A DNA stretch of 64,000 bases, taken from assembly GCF_000971975.1 (NCBI RefSeq), contig NZ_LAQO01000042.1, positions 1-64,000 of the forward strand. The letters run 5' to 3'. The notes under the pieces are model-generated. The model made no database searches, had not been told where the DNA came from, and was given only the letters and a program-made list of their open reading frames with translations. This DNA comes from Paenibacillus algorifonticola. Lineage in GTDB: Bacteria; Bacillota; Bacilli; Paenibacillales; Paenibacillaceae. The translations under genes and the position numbers were made by a program. Positions 16,396 to 25,087 of this stretch are shown here, one piece after another (position 1 is the first letter of the stretch; each line of letters starts with the position of its first letter).

Positions 16396-17751
16396 CTAGC
16401 CAATCAGAACTTTCTCCTCGGGATACCGGAATTTCTCCCGACTGTGTTTTTGCGACAAAGCGAATGCAAGCGTCAAGGGTCCAAGCCTGCCGATAAACAT
16501 GGTGAGGATAATGATCAGCTTACCGAGCGTGGAAAGCTCCGGGGTCATCCCCATGGATAAGCCTACTGTCCCGAATGCCGAAGTGACTTCAAAAAGAACC
16601 TCCATAAAATCCTTCTGCAGGCTATGCTCACTTAGCGTAAGAAGCAAGGTTGCTGCAATCACCACAATCACGGAAATAACCATAACTGCCAAGGCGCGCA
16701 TAACAATAGATTGAGAAATTCTTCGATGCATGATTTGAACATCCTGCTTGCCTTTCACAATACTGATCAAGGTGAGCAGCAAAACGACAAATGTCGTCGT
16801 CTTGATCCCCCCGCCGGTCGAACCGGATGAAGCGCCAATAAACATCAGAAAAATCATAAAAAATTGAGAAGCGGTCATCATCGAAGCGATATCAATGGTG
16901 TTAAACCCAGCCGTTCTCGTTACTACTCCCTGAAAGTACCCCGCCCAAATCCTTTCCGACCACGTCAATGAACCAAACGTGGCAGGATTAAACCATTCAA
17001 TCATCACAATCACAAGAAATCCAGCCACGCACAATATCCCAGAAGTAGATAGCACGATTTTGGAGTGGAGAGACAATTTGCGCCAGCTCCGATTTTTCCA
17101 TAGATCAATAATGACCGTAAACCCCAGACCGCCAAAGATAAATAGCAGCGTGATTACCCCATTGATGAGCGGATCTCCCACATATCTGCTCAAGCTGTCC
17201 GGCCATAATGCAAACCCTGCATTGTTGAAAGAAGAAATGGAATGAAACATGCCATAATAAAATGCAGTTATGAAGTCCATATCGCCCATCCAGCGAATGG
17301 TCAGAAAAATAGACCCAAACGCTTCAATAACAAGAGCTGCCGCAAGAATGCCAAGAGACAGCCTCACAACTCCCCGAGTAGACAGGGCATTTGTTGATTG
17401 CTGAATCAGCAAGCGATCCTTCAAACCTATTTTTTTGCCTAATACGACCGCTACCAGCACACTATACGTCATAAATCCAAGACCGCCAATCTGAATCAGA
17501 CACATAATTACAATTTGTCCAAAAAGAGAGTAGGCAGTACCCGTGTCCACGACAACCAAACCCGTAACACATACAGCGGATGTGGATGTAAAAAGCGCGT
17601 CCAGCCAGCCGACGCTGCTGCCGTTCGAAGAAGAGACGGGCAATACTAGCAAAATCGCTCCCAATAAGATCGGAATCGCAAAACTTAAAAGAATAATTCG
17701 TGAAGAGGTTAAATAAACAAGTGGAGCAAGTCTGAACTTATGTAAAACCAT
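16396..17751 (-). CDS. ktrB: KtrB/TrkH-type K+ transporter subunit (first copy)
   Basis: A 451-aa polytopic protein of the Trk/Ktr/HKT family with four M1-P-M2 repeats. Filter and gate segments include TSTSAVCVTGLVVVDTGTAY, SISSFNNAGFALWPDS, GVVTRTAGFNTIDI, SSGSTGGGIKTTTF and SAFGTVGLSMGMTPELS. It should form the K+/Na+ path and needs a KtrA-type RCK ring. Start ATG 17751 is chosen for AGGGG 10 nt upstream. It faces away from ktrA (18670), sharing the intergenic region with the fourth riboswitch, but I see no riboswitch on its own strand. It is clearly paralogous to the gene at 19319. Confidence 0.93.
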   Translation of the reverse strand: MVLHKFRLAPLVYLTSSRIILLSFAIPILLGAILLVLPVSSSNGSSVGWLDALFTSTSAVCVTGLVVVDTGTAYSLFGQIVIMCLIQIGGLGFMTYSVLVAVVLGKKIGLKDRLLIQQSTNALSTRGVVRLSLGILAAALVIEAFGSIFLTIRWMGDMDFITAFYYGMFHSISSFNNAGFALWPDSLSRYVGDPLINGVITLLFIFGGLGFTVIIDLWKNRSWRKLSLHSKIVLSTSGILCVAGFLVIVMIEWFNPATFGSLTWSERIWAGYFQGVVTRTAGFNTIDIASMMTASQFFMIFLMFIGASSGSTGGGIKTTTFVVLLLTLISIVKGKQDVQIMHRRISQSIVMRALAVMVISVIVVIAATLLLTLSEHSLQKDFMEVLFEVTSAFGTVGLSMGMTPELSTLGKLIIILTMFIGRLGPLTLAFALSQKHSREKFRYPEEKVLIG

Positions 17752-17892
17752 AACGAATGATCCCCTTTCCAATGCCCCGCTCAAAAGAAAATGAAACGGC
17801 TATGCTCTATCTTCGTATTATTACCTGAAAATACATCTGCATTCAACCATAACTATGCAAGCAGCCTATGACGGATTTTATCGGATCATCTG

Positions 17893-17921
17893 TTTACTTT
17901 CGAAATGAACTGCTTTATGAT
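17893..17921 (+). promoter_or_regulatory. Candidate promoter of the usp-ktrA-ktrB transcript
   Basis: TTTACT (17893-17898), 17-bp spacer and TATGAT (17916-17921) end about 25 bp before the first conserved aptamer element, so transcription would begin just upstream of the riboswitch. Confidence 0.5.
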
Positions 17922-17944
17922 AGGTTACAACAATTGCATATTCA

Positions 17945-18090
17945 TCGCTTAATCCTCTATTGAGGAGCGGGGGAACCAACGAAGCGTACTCGCTTCAGGG
18001 GTGAATTCTTTCTTTTGCAGAAAGAACGGGGACTCTCAGACCCGAATCCGACAGCTAACCTCGTAGGCGTCATGAGAGAGAACATGAATG
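17945..18090 (+). promoter_or_regulatory. c-di-AMP riboswitch (ydaO class) ahead of usp'-ktrA-ktrB
   Basis: Elements in order: CATCGCTTAATCC, GCGGGGGAACC, AGGGGTGAATTC, ACGGGGACTCTCAGAC, CCGAATCCGACAGCTAACC, TCGTAGGCG. The GUAGGG box is changed (ACGGGG). Otherwise it is a full aptamer. ydaO switches are known ahead of ktrAB in Bacillus. Confidence 0.92.
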
Positions 18091-18121
18091 CTTCTTTGGT
18101 TTGTCCTGACTTCACATTCCG

Positions 18122-18159
18122 AAGCTTGGCAGCAGAATTTCTCTGCTCCAAGCTTTTTT
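18122..18159 (+). terminator. Terminator of the ktrAB riboswitch
   Basis: AAGCTTGG (18122-18129) pairs with CCAAGCTT (18148-18155), with an inner AGCAGA/TCTGCT stem, then an uninterrupted T-run. This is the strongest terminator of the four switch platforms and sits 57 bp before the USP start codon. Confidence 0.85.
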
Positions 18160-18215
18160 GTCGTTTCACAGCAATCATTCTGTTACCTTCAAGTTTTAGC
18201 AAAGGAGTATAGCCC

Positions 18216-18639
18216 ATGTTAAGCAGTGAGAAAATTATGGTATGTGTGTACCACGCGCCAAATGGAGAACGGCTGATCCAGCGAGGCGGCCAATTAGCTG
18301 CCCTCTGCCAATGCCCATTGTTTACTGAAAGTACAGACTGAACTAGAGAATAACCAGATTAGCAGAGACGTCAGTGAACGCATTCTCCATTGGAAAACGA
18401 TATCCGAAGAATGCCATGCGACATTTATGACCAAAACTCGTGGCAATCACAAGGTCTCCGATGTGATAGCCGATACGGCCAAGCAACTTCAAATCACTCA
18501 ATTAATCATTGGACATCCCGGTATGACACGATGGCAAGAGATTTGGAATGGCTCCATTGTCAATGAACTATTAAAGAAAATTGGAGTAATCGATATTCAT
18601 ATTATCGCCCTTCAGGAAAGTCAGGATAGACAGACATAA
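18216..18639 (+). pseudogene. Second KdpD-type USP gene, frameshifted
   Basis: ATG 18216 with AAAGGAG upstream starts MLSSEKIMVCVYHAPNGERL as in the intact gene at 13340, then the frame breaks after CQCPLF (near 18325; looks like a two-base loss, TTTACTG from TTTGTACTG, or one base gained) and stops at TGA. The other frame continues LKVQTELENN, LQITQLIIGHPGMTRWQEIW and GVIDIHIIALQ to 18639. Everything else reads normally, so the lesion is recent, or a sequencing error or programmed shift. It is the first gene of the ktrA-ktrB transcript. Confidence 0.8.
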
Positions 18640-18669
18640 GGAACAATTTCTTAAAAGGATGTGTAATGC

Positions 18670-19332
18670 ATGAAAAAACAGTTTATAGTGATTGGCTTGG
18701 GCCGTTTTGGGTCTAGCTTGGTGCACACTTTAGTTCAGAATGGCCATGAAGTACTCGCCGTTGATAAGAATGAGCAGCTCGTACAAGACATATCCGGCGT
18801 AGCGACTCATGCTGTGCAAGCAGATTGTACAGATGAAGGAGTACTGAAAGAACTGGGCGCACGAAACTTTACCCATGCGATTGTTGCTATCGGAGATGAT
18901 CTGCAGGCGAGCATCTTGGCAACCTTGTTGCTTAAAGAATTGCATATACCGAAAATAACGGCCAAAGCTAAAAACGAAATGCATGGGCAAGTACTCATCA
19001 AAATAGGGGCGGATCATATTGTGTATCCGGAACGAGACATGGCTGCTCGCCTTGGAAACCAATTAAGCTCCGATAATCTGATTGATTACATTGAGTTGTC
19101 TCCCGATCACAATTTGGTCGAACTGAAGGCCCCGCCTGCAATGAATGGAAAATCTCTTCAACAATTAAATATTCGGGCTAAATACGGATGTACCATTATG
19201 GCGATCAAAAAAGGAATTCATATCAATATTTCGCCAAAGGCGGAGGATGAAATTAACACGGGAGATATTCTGGTGATAATCGGCAGTAACACGGATATTC
19301 GAGACTTGGAAGAAGACTATGAACAGAAATGA
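18670..19332 (+). CDS. ktrA: KtrA, cytosolic RCK gating subunit of the K+ transporter
   Basis: A 220-aa RCK protein. The RCK_N Rossmann domain starts FIVIGLGRFGSSLV (GxGxFG nucleotide site) with the acidic residue in VLAVDKN. RCK_C (about 135-215) contains VELKAPPAMNGKSL and INTGDILVIIGSN. The octameric ring binds ATP/ADP, and c-di-AMP in RCK_C, to gate KtrB. It is 30 bp after the USP pseudogene and overlaps ktrB by 14 bp. c-di-AMP would thus act twice: on the mRNA through the riboswitch and, if the family rule holds, on the protein. Confidence 0.95.
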   Translation: MKKQFIVIGLGRFGSSLVHTLVQNGHEVLAVDKNEQLVQDISGVATHAVQADCTDEGVLKELGARNFTHAIVAIGDDLQASILATLLLKELHIPKITAKAKNEMHGQVLIKIGADHIVYPERDMAARLGNQLSSDNLIDYIELSPDHNLVELKAPPAMNGKSLQQLNIRAKYGCTIMAIKKGIHINISPKAEDEINTGDILVIIGSNTDIRDLEEDYEQK

Positions 19333-20716
19333 AAATCGTATGCATAGCCGTTCCCTCTTCACTATGCTTGTCGCCATCGTAAATCGGCTGAAAACACGAA
19401 CAAGCCCTCCCCAACTCATTTTAATGATCTTTTTTTGCTTGATCTGGGTAGGCGCTTTGCTTTTAATGCTCCCTTATTCATCATCATCCGGCCAATCGAT
19501 CGGTCTGCTGAATGCGCTCTTTACGGCAACCTCCGCCATTTGTGTCAATGGCCTGGTTGTAGTGGATACGGGTAGTGTGTTCTCTACCTTCGGGCAAATC
19601 GTCATTATGATTCTCATTCAGGTCGGCGGCCTAGGCTTTATGACCGTCGGCGTAATGGTGGCTATCATGATCGGCAAAAGGATCGGGCTTCGCCAAAGGC
19701 TGATCATTCAGCAGGCTACGCATTCAACATCATCGCAAGGCTTGGTCAAATTATCGATTTATATGGTGCTTATCGCATTTGCATTTGAAGCATTGGCTAC
19801 ATTGGTACTCACCCTGCGTTGGCAAGCCGATATGGGATGGGGCCAAGCTGCTTATTATGCGCTCTTTCATTCCATTTCGGCGTTTAACAATGCGGGCTTC
19901 GCTTTATGGTCCGACAGTTTATCTCCTTTTGTTGGCGACCCTGTAGTCAACATCACCGTCATCCTGCTGTTTATTATCGGGGGGCTTGGCTATATTGTCG
20001 TCGTGGATGTCTTTCGCAAACGTTCATGGCGCAAATTATCCCTGCATGCCAAAGTTGTCTTGTTTGGTTCCGGTATTTTGTTTGCCGTCGGCTTCTGCTT
20101 GATATACCTGCTGGAAAGCTGGAACCCCGCAACCTTCGGTTCCTTGTCTGCCGGGGAGCGGATATGGGCCGCCTTATTCCAGGGGGCTACGCCCAGAAGC
20201 TCCGGGTTTAATACCATTGACATCGGAAGCATGTTGGCCGCGTCGCAATTCCTGATCATCATTTTAATGTTCATTGGTGCAGCTTCCGGCGGAACTGGCG
20301 GGGGCATTAAAGTCAATACAGTGTTTGTACTCGTACTTGCAACCATCAATACGTTCCGCGGCGGCGGGCAAATTCACGCCTTCGAGCGCAAAATCGCCTT
20401 CGAGACGGTCATGCGCGCATTGTCTGTTGTGATCAGTTCCCTTGCGGTTGTCCTTTTGGTCTCCCTTCTTCTGACGATTTCAGAAGGCATGCTCGAGGAA
20501 CACTTTCTGGAGGTACTCTTTGAGGCCACCTCGGCCTTCAGTACAACTGGATTATCCATGGGCCTGACAAGCGATTTGTCTCCACTTGGCAAAATCATCG
20601 TGACCATTACCATGTATGCTGGGCGACTGGGGCCCCTCACACTGGCTTTTGCCTTAGCCCAAAAAAAGCGTTCATCCAAAATAGGCTATCCCGAAGATCA
20701 TATACTGATTGGCTAG
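19319..20716 (+). CDS. ktrB: KtrB/TrkH-type K+ transporter subunit (second copy)
   Basis: A 465-aa paralogue of the gene at 16396 with the same four-fold M-P-M layout: FTATSAICVNGLVVVDTGSV, ISAFNNAGFALWSDSL, GATPRSSGFNTIDIGS, ASGGTGGGIKVNT, SAFSTTGLSMGLTSDLS. ATG 19319 lies inside the ktrA end; a second ATG at 19340 is possible. Cotranscribed with ktrA under the riboswitch. A strong terminator follows at 20717. Confidence 0.94.
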   Translation: MNRNENRMHSRSLFTMLVAIVNRLKTRTSPPQLILMIFFCLIWVGALLLMLPYSSSSGQSIGLLNALFTATSAICVNGLVVVDTGSVFSTFGQIVIMILIQVGGLGFMTVGVMVAIMIGKRIGLRQRLIIQQATHSTSSQGLVKLSIYMVLIAFAFEALATLVLTLRWQADMGWGQAAYYALFHSISAFNNAGFALWSDSLSPFVGDPVVNITVILLFIIGGLGYIVVVDVFRKRSWRKLSLHAKVVLFGSGILFAVGFCLIYLLESWNPATFGSLSAGERIWAALFQGATPRSSGFNTIDIGSMLAASQFLIIILMFIGAASGGTGGGIKVNTVFVLVLATINTFRGGGQIHAFERKIAFETVMRALSVVISSLAVVLLVSLLLTISEGMLEEHFLEVLFEATSAFSTTGLSMGLTSDLSPLGKIIVTITMYAGRLGPLTLAFALAQKKRSSKIGYPEDHILIG

Positions 20717-20746
20717 ACTGGAGCGGACTTCCGCTCCAGTTTTTTT
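20717..20746 (+). terminator. Terminator after ktrB
   Basis: A perfect 10-bp stem, ACTGGAGCGG with CCGCTCCAGT, a 4-nt loop ACTT, and seven Ts. It directly follows the ktrB stop and closes the usp-ktrA-ktrB unit. Confidence 0.92.
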
Positions 20747-20809
20747 AGCTTGCATCATTTTAATGAACGAATTATAATTTTATTCACACATTCACTAAGA
20801 GGTGCCTTT

Positions 20810-21412
20810 ATGCCAAGAAAATTTGACGACAATGAAAAGAACAGCATTCATAACAAATTGCTGGATGCCGGATACGAATTGTTTTCACAGTATGGATTTA
20901 AAAAAACAAGCGTCAGTGATATTGCTAAAGCTTCCGGCATTGCTTCCGGGACTTTCTATTCCTTCTATGCTAGTAAAGAAGAACTGTTCTTCGCCTTAAT
21001 GGAGCAAGAAGAGCAGCGCATTCAACACAGCCTGCTTCAGCAGTTCCACGGCGCTCCCATGAACAAGGAAGCGTTTATCGTTTTTTTAAAGCAATCTCTG
21101 GAACTGATCATCGACAATCCGATTCTGAAAGAAGTGCTCTTGCCTGAGCAGCTTGAGTCCATCATCCGCAAAGTGCCCGCTTCCCGCTGGGAAGGCAACT
21201 ACGCTGGAGACGTCGAGAAGCTCGGACCGCTTATCGTAGAATGGCAATCACGCAACGTTGTGCGCGCCGACCTAGAGCCCGCGCTGATTGTCAATCTCAT
21301 TCGATCGCTGGTTCTGCTTTCGCTGCAAAAAAAAGCGATTGGCAATTTTACGGATACTTTCGAGCATTTAGCAACTTCGGTTGCACAATACTTAACGACT
21401 ACTGACCATTAA
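20810..21412 (+). CDS. TetR/AcrR-family transcriptional regulator
   Basis: A 200-aa TetR regulator: N-terminal HTH at about 15-60 (LLDAGYELFSQYGFKKTSVS, IAKASGIASGTFYSFYASKE), then a helical ligand domain. Start ATG 20810 is preceded by AAGAGGTG; a longer frame to 20750 has no ribosome site. It is separated by 22 bp from the ABC ATPase and is probably the local repressor of the three-gene exporter downstream. Confidence 0.9.
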   Translation: MPRKFDDNEKNSIHNKLLDAGYELFSQYGFKKTSVSDIAKASGIASGTFYSFYASKEELFFALMEQEEQRIQHSLLQQFHGAPMNKEAFIVFLKQSLELIIDNPILKEVLLPEQLESIIRKVPASRWEGNYAGDVEKLGPLIVEWQSRNVVRADLEPALIVNLIRSLVLLSLQKKAIGNFTDTFEHLATSVAQYLTTTDH

Positions 21413-21434
21413 TTGACCCAGCGAGGTGAACGTT

Positions 21435-22289
21435 ATGATCGAGGCGACCAATTTAGCCTATGCCTATCCTGCTGCCAAACGTCCTGTCCTAGAAGGACTT
21501 CACTTTCACATCCAGAAAGGAGAAATCTTTGGATTTCTTGGGCCGTCCGGGGCTGGCAAGAGCACAACGCAGCAAATTCTGATAGGGAAACTAAAGAAAT
21601 ATAGCGGCTCAGCTCGAGTGCTAGGTCAGGAAATTCGCTCAGCAAATGCAGCGTTTTATGAACGCATTGGCGTCGCTTATGAATTCCCTCATTTCTACAA
21701 TCGCTTCACGGCGCTTGAGAATCTACAGCACTTCCGTTCTCTTTATCGGAATCAACTGACCAATCCCGTTGCGTTGCTGAATCAGGTTGGGCTGGAGGAT
21801 GCAGCCCACAAAAAAGTAGAAACCTTTTCCAAAGGCATGAAAATGAGGCTTAATTATTGCCGTTCTGTTCTAAACAACCCGGAGCTGCTGTTTCTCGACG
21901 AGCCGACTTCTGGTCTCGACCCCGTACATGCCGACAATCTGAAACGCCTAATCGAAGCCAGGCGCCAGGCCGGAGCGACAATTGTCATTACGACTCATAA
22001 CATGCAAGCCGCCGAACAGCTATGTGACAGAGTGGCTTTTATGATGGATGGACAAATCCGTTTTATTGACTCGCCCCGAAACTTAAAGTTGCTGAGCGGC
22101 GAACGAAAAGTACGCGTGGAATACGAGTTTGGAGAAGAGCGAGCGACGGAGGATTTTCCATTAGAGGGGATCGGATCAAATGAGCGTTACCTGTCACTCA
22201 TTCGCTCGCATCGAATCATAACTATGCATACGTTGGAAGCATCGCTCGAAGACATCTTTATCGCCGCCGCGGGGAGCATAACGCCATGA
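21435..22289 (+). CDS. ABC transporter ATP-binding protein (exporter type)
   Basis: A 284-aa ATPase with Walker A GPSGAGKST, signature FSKGMKMRL (atypical LSGGQ), Walker B LLFLDEPTSGLDP and switch His in VITTHNM, plus a C-terminal regulatory tail. ATG 21435 follows GAGGTGA. Its stop overlaps the first permease start (ATGA). The organisation of one ATPase with two ABC-2-like permeases resembles loci annotated as fluoroquinolone exporters in actinobacteria; that substrate is only a resemblance. Confidence 0.88.
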   Translation: MIEATNLAYAYPAAKRPVLEGLHFHIQKGEIFGFLGPSGAGKSTTQQILIGKLKKYSGSARVLGQEIRSANAAFYERIGVAYEFPHFYNRFTALENLQHFRSLYRNQLTNPVALLNQVGLEDAAHKKVETFSKGMKMRLNYCRSVLNNPELLFLDEPTSGLDPVHADNLKRLIEARRQAGATIVITTHNMQAAEQLCDRVAFMMDGQIRFIDSPRNLKLLSGERKVRVEYEFGEERATEDFPLEGIGSNERYLSLIRSHRIITMHTLEASLEDIFIAAAGSITP

Positions 22290-23002
22290 GGCTATCACGA
22301 CTGGTTTGGTTTGACATCTGCTATCAATGGCGGCATCGCTATTACCTTGTCTATCTGATCGTCTGCTCCGTGTATGTTGGCATTTTGCACGCGATCCCGG
22401 ATTCATACGCTGAGCACGTGCTTGTATTGCTCACCTTTTCCGATCCATCAGCGCTCGGGCTATTGCTTGCCGGCAATATCCTTCTGCTTGAACGGGATCA
22501 AGGGATCTGGAATGCACTTTTTTCAACTCCCTTGCGGGCTTGGGAATACCTGGCCTCCAAATGCTTGTCTCTTGGCTTTTTGTCTATGTTGGCTGCCTTC
22601 GCAATTCATTTGCCTGTTAACGGTTTGCCAAAATCTCCTTTTGCTTTTGTATTAGGCATCGCGCTAACATCATTTTTCTTTACCCTGCTGGGCATGGCTG
22701 CCGCCTTGAACAGCCGCTCGATCAACGGCTTTTTGATACGTTCACAGCTTTATGCCCTGCCCTTTACACTTCCTATTCTAGGATATTTAAACGTGGCTCA
22801 TATTCCATTCGACCGTCTACTGCCATCCAAGGGCTCACTGATTCTAATCTCAGGGTCTGCTCGTCCGCCTGTACCAGCCGAAGCCGGATACTCATTTGCT
22901 ATTCTGACCCTATGGATCATCGGTGCCGGAATCATCACCTTGTCTTTGCTGATTGCGAACACCAGACAGCGGGAGGATCGTCATGGCTCTGAACAAATAT
23001 AG
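22286..23002 (+). CDS. ABC exporter membrane subunit 1
   Basis: A 238-aa protein with about six hydrophobic segments (YYLVYLIVCSVYVGILHAIP; SALGLLLAGNILLLERD; LGFLSMLAAFAIHLPVNGL; FAFVLGIALTSFFFTLLGMA). Charged DQGIWNALFSTPLRAWEYLA lies between helices 2 and 3, a pattern of ABC-2 type permeases. Translationally coupled to the ATPase and overlapping the next permease. Confidence 0.8.
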   Translation: MRLSRLVWFDICYQWRHRYYLVYLIVCSVYVGILHAIPDSYAEHVLVLLTFSDPSALGLLLAGNILLLERDQGIWNALFSTPLRAWEYLASKCLSLGFLSMLAAFAIHLPVNGLPKSPFAFVLGIALTSFFFTLLGMAAALNSRSINGFLIRSQLYALPFTLPILGYLNVAHIPFDRLLPSKGSLILISGSARPPVPAEAGYSFAILTLWIIGAGIITLSLLIANTRQREDRHGSEQI

Positions 23003-23711
23003 CGCATTGCTGCGACAGGATTTGAAAAATGGGTTGCGAGACCCCATGCTTATGCTTATTTTCATCGGTTCTTTGTTGATTATTGCTGTATTTCGATACG
23101 GTGTGCCCTTGCTAAGTAATTGGCTTTTCGTGAAGCTGGAGGTTGACTTGCAGCCTTATCATGCACATATCGCTGCGTTCCTCCTCTCATTAATTCCGCT
23201 CCTTATCGGTTCTGCAGCAAGATTGCTCATGCTGGATGAAAAAGACGAGCGCCTTGTGGACTGCTATGCCGTCACTCCATTGCGCAAACAAGGCTATTTC
23301 ATTTATCGCCTGCTCTTGCCGATCATACTCTGCAGCTTGCTCCTGCTGCTATTTATAGGGATCAACAATAATCTCAATGCACTTCCGGTTTTGCCTTTGC
23401 TGTTACTTGTTCTTGAAGCCCCCCTGTATGCTTTGTTCCTGGCAAGCGTTGCATCCAACAAAGTCGAAGGACTGGCTCTTACCAAACTTATCAGCCTTTC
23501 CGTCCTCGGTGCACTATGCTCAACCCTGGCGGCCGCTCCCTGGCATTGGCTAGGAAGCTGGATTCCGGCTTTTTGGCCCCTTCAGCTATACCTTAGTCTT
23601 GGTCATACTGGGCCTATCCAGGCTGCTCATCTAGCTCAGTTTCTGGTAGCCTTGGCTTTTCATTGCATTCTTCTATATGCAGGATTAAGACGCTTCTCAC
23701 GCCAAATATAA
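22983..23711 (+). CDS. ABC exporter membrane subunit 2
   Basis: A 242-aa polytopic protein beginning MALNKYSALLRQDLKNGLRD with six predicted helices (LMLIFIGSLLIIAVFRYGVP; IAAFLLSLIPLLIGSAARLL; LLPIILCSLLLLLFIGI; others). It contains the loop DEKDERLVDCYAVTPLRKQG, similar in role to DQGIWNALFSTPLRAW of subunit 1. Start ATG 22983 follows GGGAGGATCGTC and overlaps subunit 1 by 20 bp. Probably forms a heterodimeric channel with it. Confidence 0.8.
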   Translation: MALNKYSALLRQDLKNGLRDPMLMLIFIGSLLIIAVFRYGVPLLSNWLFVKLEVDLQPYHAHIAAFLLSLIPLLIGSAARLLMLDEKDERLVDCYAVTPLRKQGYFIYRLLLPIILCSLLLLLFIGINNNLNALPVLPLLLLVLEAPLYALFLASVASNKVEGLALTKLISLSVLGALCSTLAAAPWHWLGSWIPAFWPLQLYLSLGHTGPIQAAHLAQFLVALAFHCILLYAGLRRFSRQI

Positions 23712-23768
23712 GCTTCTTACCTAATCCTCAATGTGTCGAAATCGTAACGCGGAAAGGTTGGTACATAA

Positions 23769-24581
23769 ATGGTCGATTTTATATTACTGCTCAAATATAT
23801 GCTTCTTGGCGCGGTACAGGGATTTACTGAACCTATTCCTGTGTCTTCAAGCGGCCACTTGATTGTCATGCAGCAACTGATTGGACTCCCGCACCGAGGG
23901 CTTGCTTTTGAAACCTTTTTAAATACAGCATCGCTAATAGCAATTGTCATCATTTATCGAGAAATGCTGATCAGGCTGACCGTTAATGGTCTACGTTATG
24001 TGCGTACTCGAAAGGCCGAGTATCGCTCGGATTTTATGTTTATCGTCTATATTATCGCGGGTACAATTCCCGCGGGCATAATTGGTTTCCTCTTTATGGA
24101 CAAGATTGAGGCGGTATTTTCATCAGCCAAGATGATTGGTCTAACCTTGCTTATTACGGGGGCAGCCTTATGGTTGATTCGCAATCTGCGAGGGGTAAAG
24201 CGTGATGGGGATTTGAAGCTGAAGGATGCCATTATCGTTGGACTTGCTCAAGCGGTAGCGCTGATACCGGGTATCAGCCGTTCCGGAGCCACAGTGATCA
24301 CTTCAATTGCAGTAGGCATGCGGCAAGAAACTGCGCTGCGTTTTTCTTTCCTTCTTTACATTCCGATTAGTTTAGCCGGACTTGCTTTAAGTGTCTCTGA
24401 TATTGCCAACGTTTCAGAAATGTCGACGCTGTGGGCACCATATGCCGCCGCCTTCATTGCTTCCTTGATTTTCACCTATGTATCGATGAAGTGGCTAATG
24501 AATATTATGGAGAAAGGCAATCTGAAATACTTTGCCTATTACTGCTTTGCGGCGGGCTTATTGTTATTGCTCGTTTTGTAA
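23769..24581 (+). CDS. uppP: Undecaprenyl-diphosphatase UppP (BacA family)
   Basis: A 270-aa membrane phosphatase. The two family signatures are present: [15 protein letters not shown] near the N-terminus (slightly changed from the usual TEFLPVSS) and [13 protein letters not shown] in the middle. It recycles C55-PP to C55-P for peptidoglycan synthesis and confers bacitracin tolerance in other species. It lies 57 bp after the ABC exporter. A separate housekeeping uppP is usually present elsewhere; this may be an accessory copy linked to the exporter. Confidence 0.93.
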   Translation: MVDFILLLKYMLLGAVQGFTEPIPVSSSGHLIVMQQLIGLPHRGLAFETFLNTASLIAIVIIYREMLIRLTVNGLRYVRTRKAEYRSDFMFIVYIIAGTIPAGIIGFLFMDKIEAVFSSAKMIGLTLLITGAALWLIRNLRGVKRDGDLKLKDAIIVGLAQAVALIPGISRSGATVITSIAVGMRQETALRFSFLLYIPISLAGLALSVSDIANVSEMSTLWAPYAAAFIASLIFTYVSMKWLMNIMEKGNLKYFAYYCFAAGLLLLLVL

Positions 24582-24624
24582 ACCCATTATTCACATTGAC
24601 TTCCTGACAACTGCCCCTACTTGC

Positions 24625-25087
24625 TTATTTGCAACAAAGGGTTTTAAATTTGGACAACAGCTTGGCATAAATCACAATACAGGTATAGGCCAAAAGATAG
24701 GAAATAAATGTCCATCCGATTGTCCAGTTATTATCGTAGGATACGATCTTCATTAAAAAAGCGATATACTCAAATAAAGTCGTCAACAGAAAAGTACAAG
24801 GATATAAATGGGATGGGATGAGTGTTCACTCGATGGATGGTATACACCATAAAGCTCGCTATAACCGGATAGATGCCAAAATCAAAAGGCATTCCCGCAA
24901 TGGTTTCGTTTGCTTGGATGTACGGTCTCATATTCCAGAAGTTGAAATAGAATCCGATTGTATTAAAAAGCATGGAAATGGCAATGGTAGCCGGAGTAAT
25001 CAACAGGAACAGCAGCGGTTGCTTGCGAATCCAATGGATAGATACCATCCAAGGCAAAAAGCAGCCAATTAAAATATTCGTTAACAT
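24625..25087 (-). pseudogene. CBO0543-type membrane protein, frameshifted near its C-terminus
   Basis: ATG 25087 (TTGGAGATG upstream) starts a multi-helix protein, MLTNILIGCFLPWMVSIHWI and IASFMVYTIHRVNTHPIPFI. Near 24790 the frame slips into an early stop at 24770, while another frame carries on with the expected helices FEYIAFLMKIVSYDNNWTIG and WTFISYLLAYTCIVIYAKLL to TAA at 24625. The family is common in spore formers and of unknown role. One base change would restore about 150 residues. Confidence 0.7.

Noticed and set aside
17752-17944. Riboswitch on the minus strand for the ktrB at 16396
   Set aside because: The conserved boxes are in plus-strand orientation only; none reads towards 17751.
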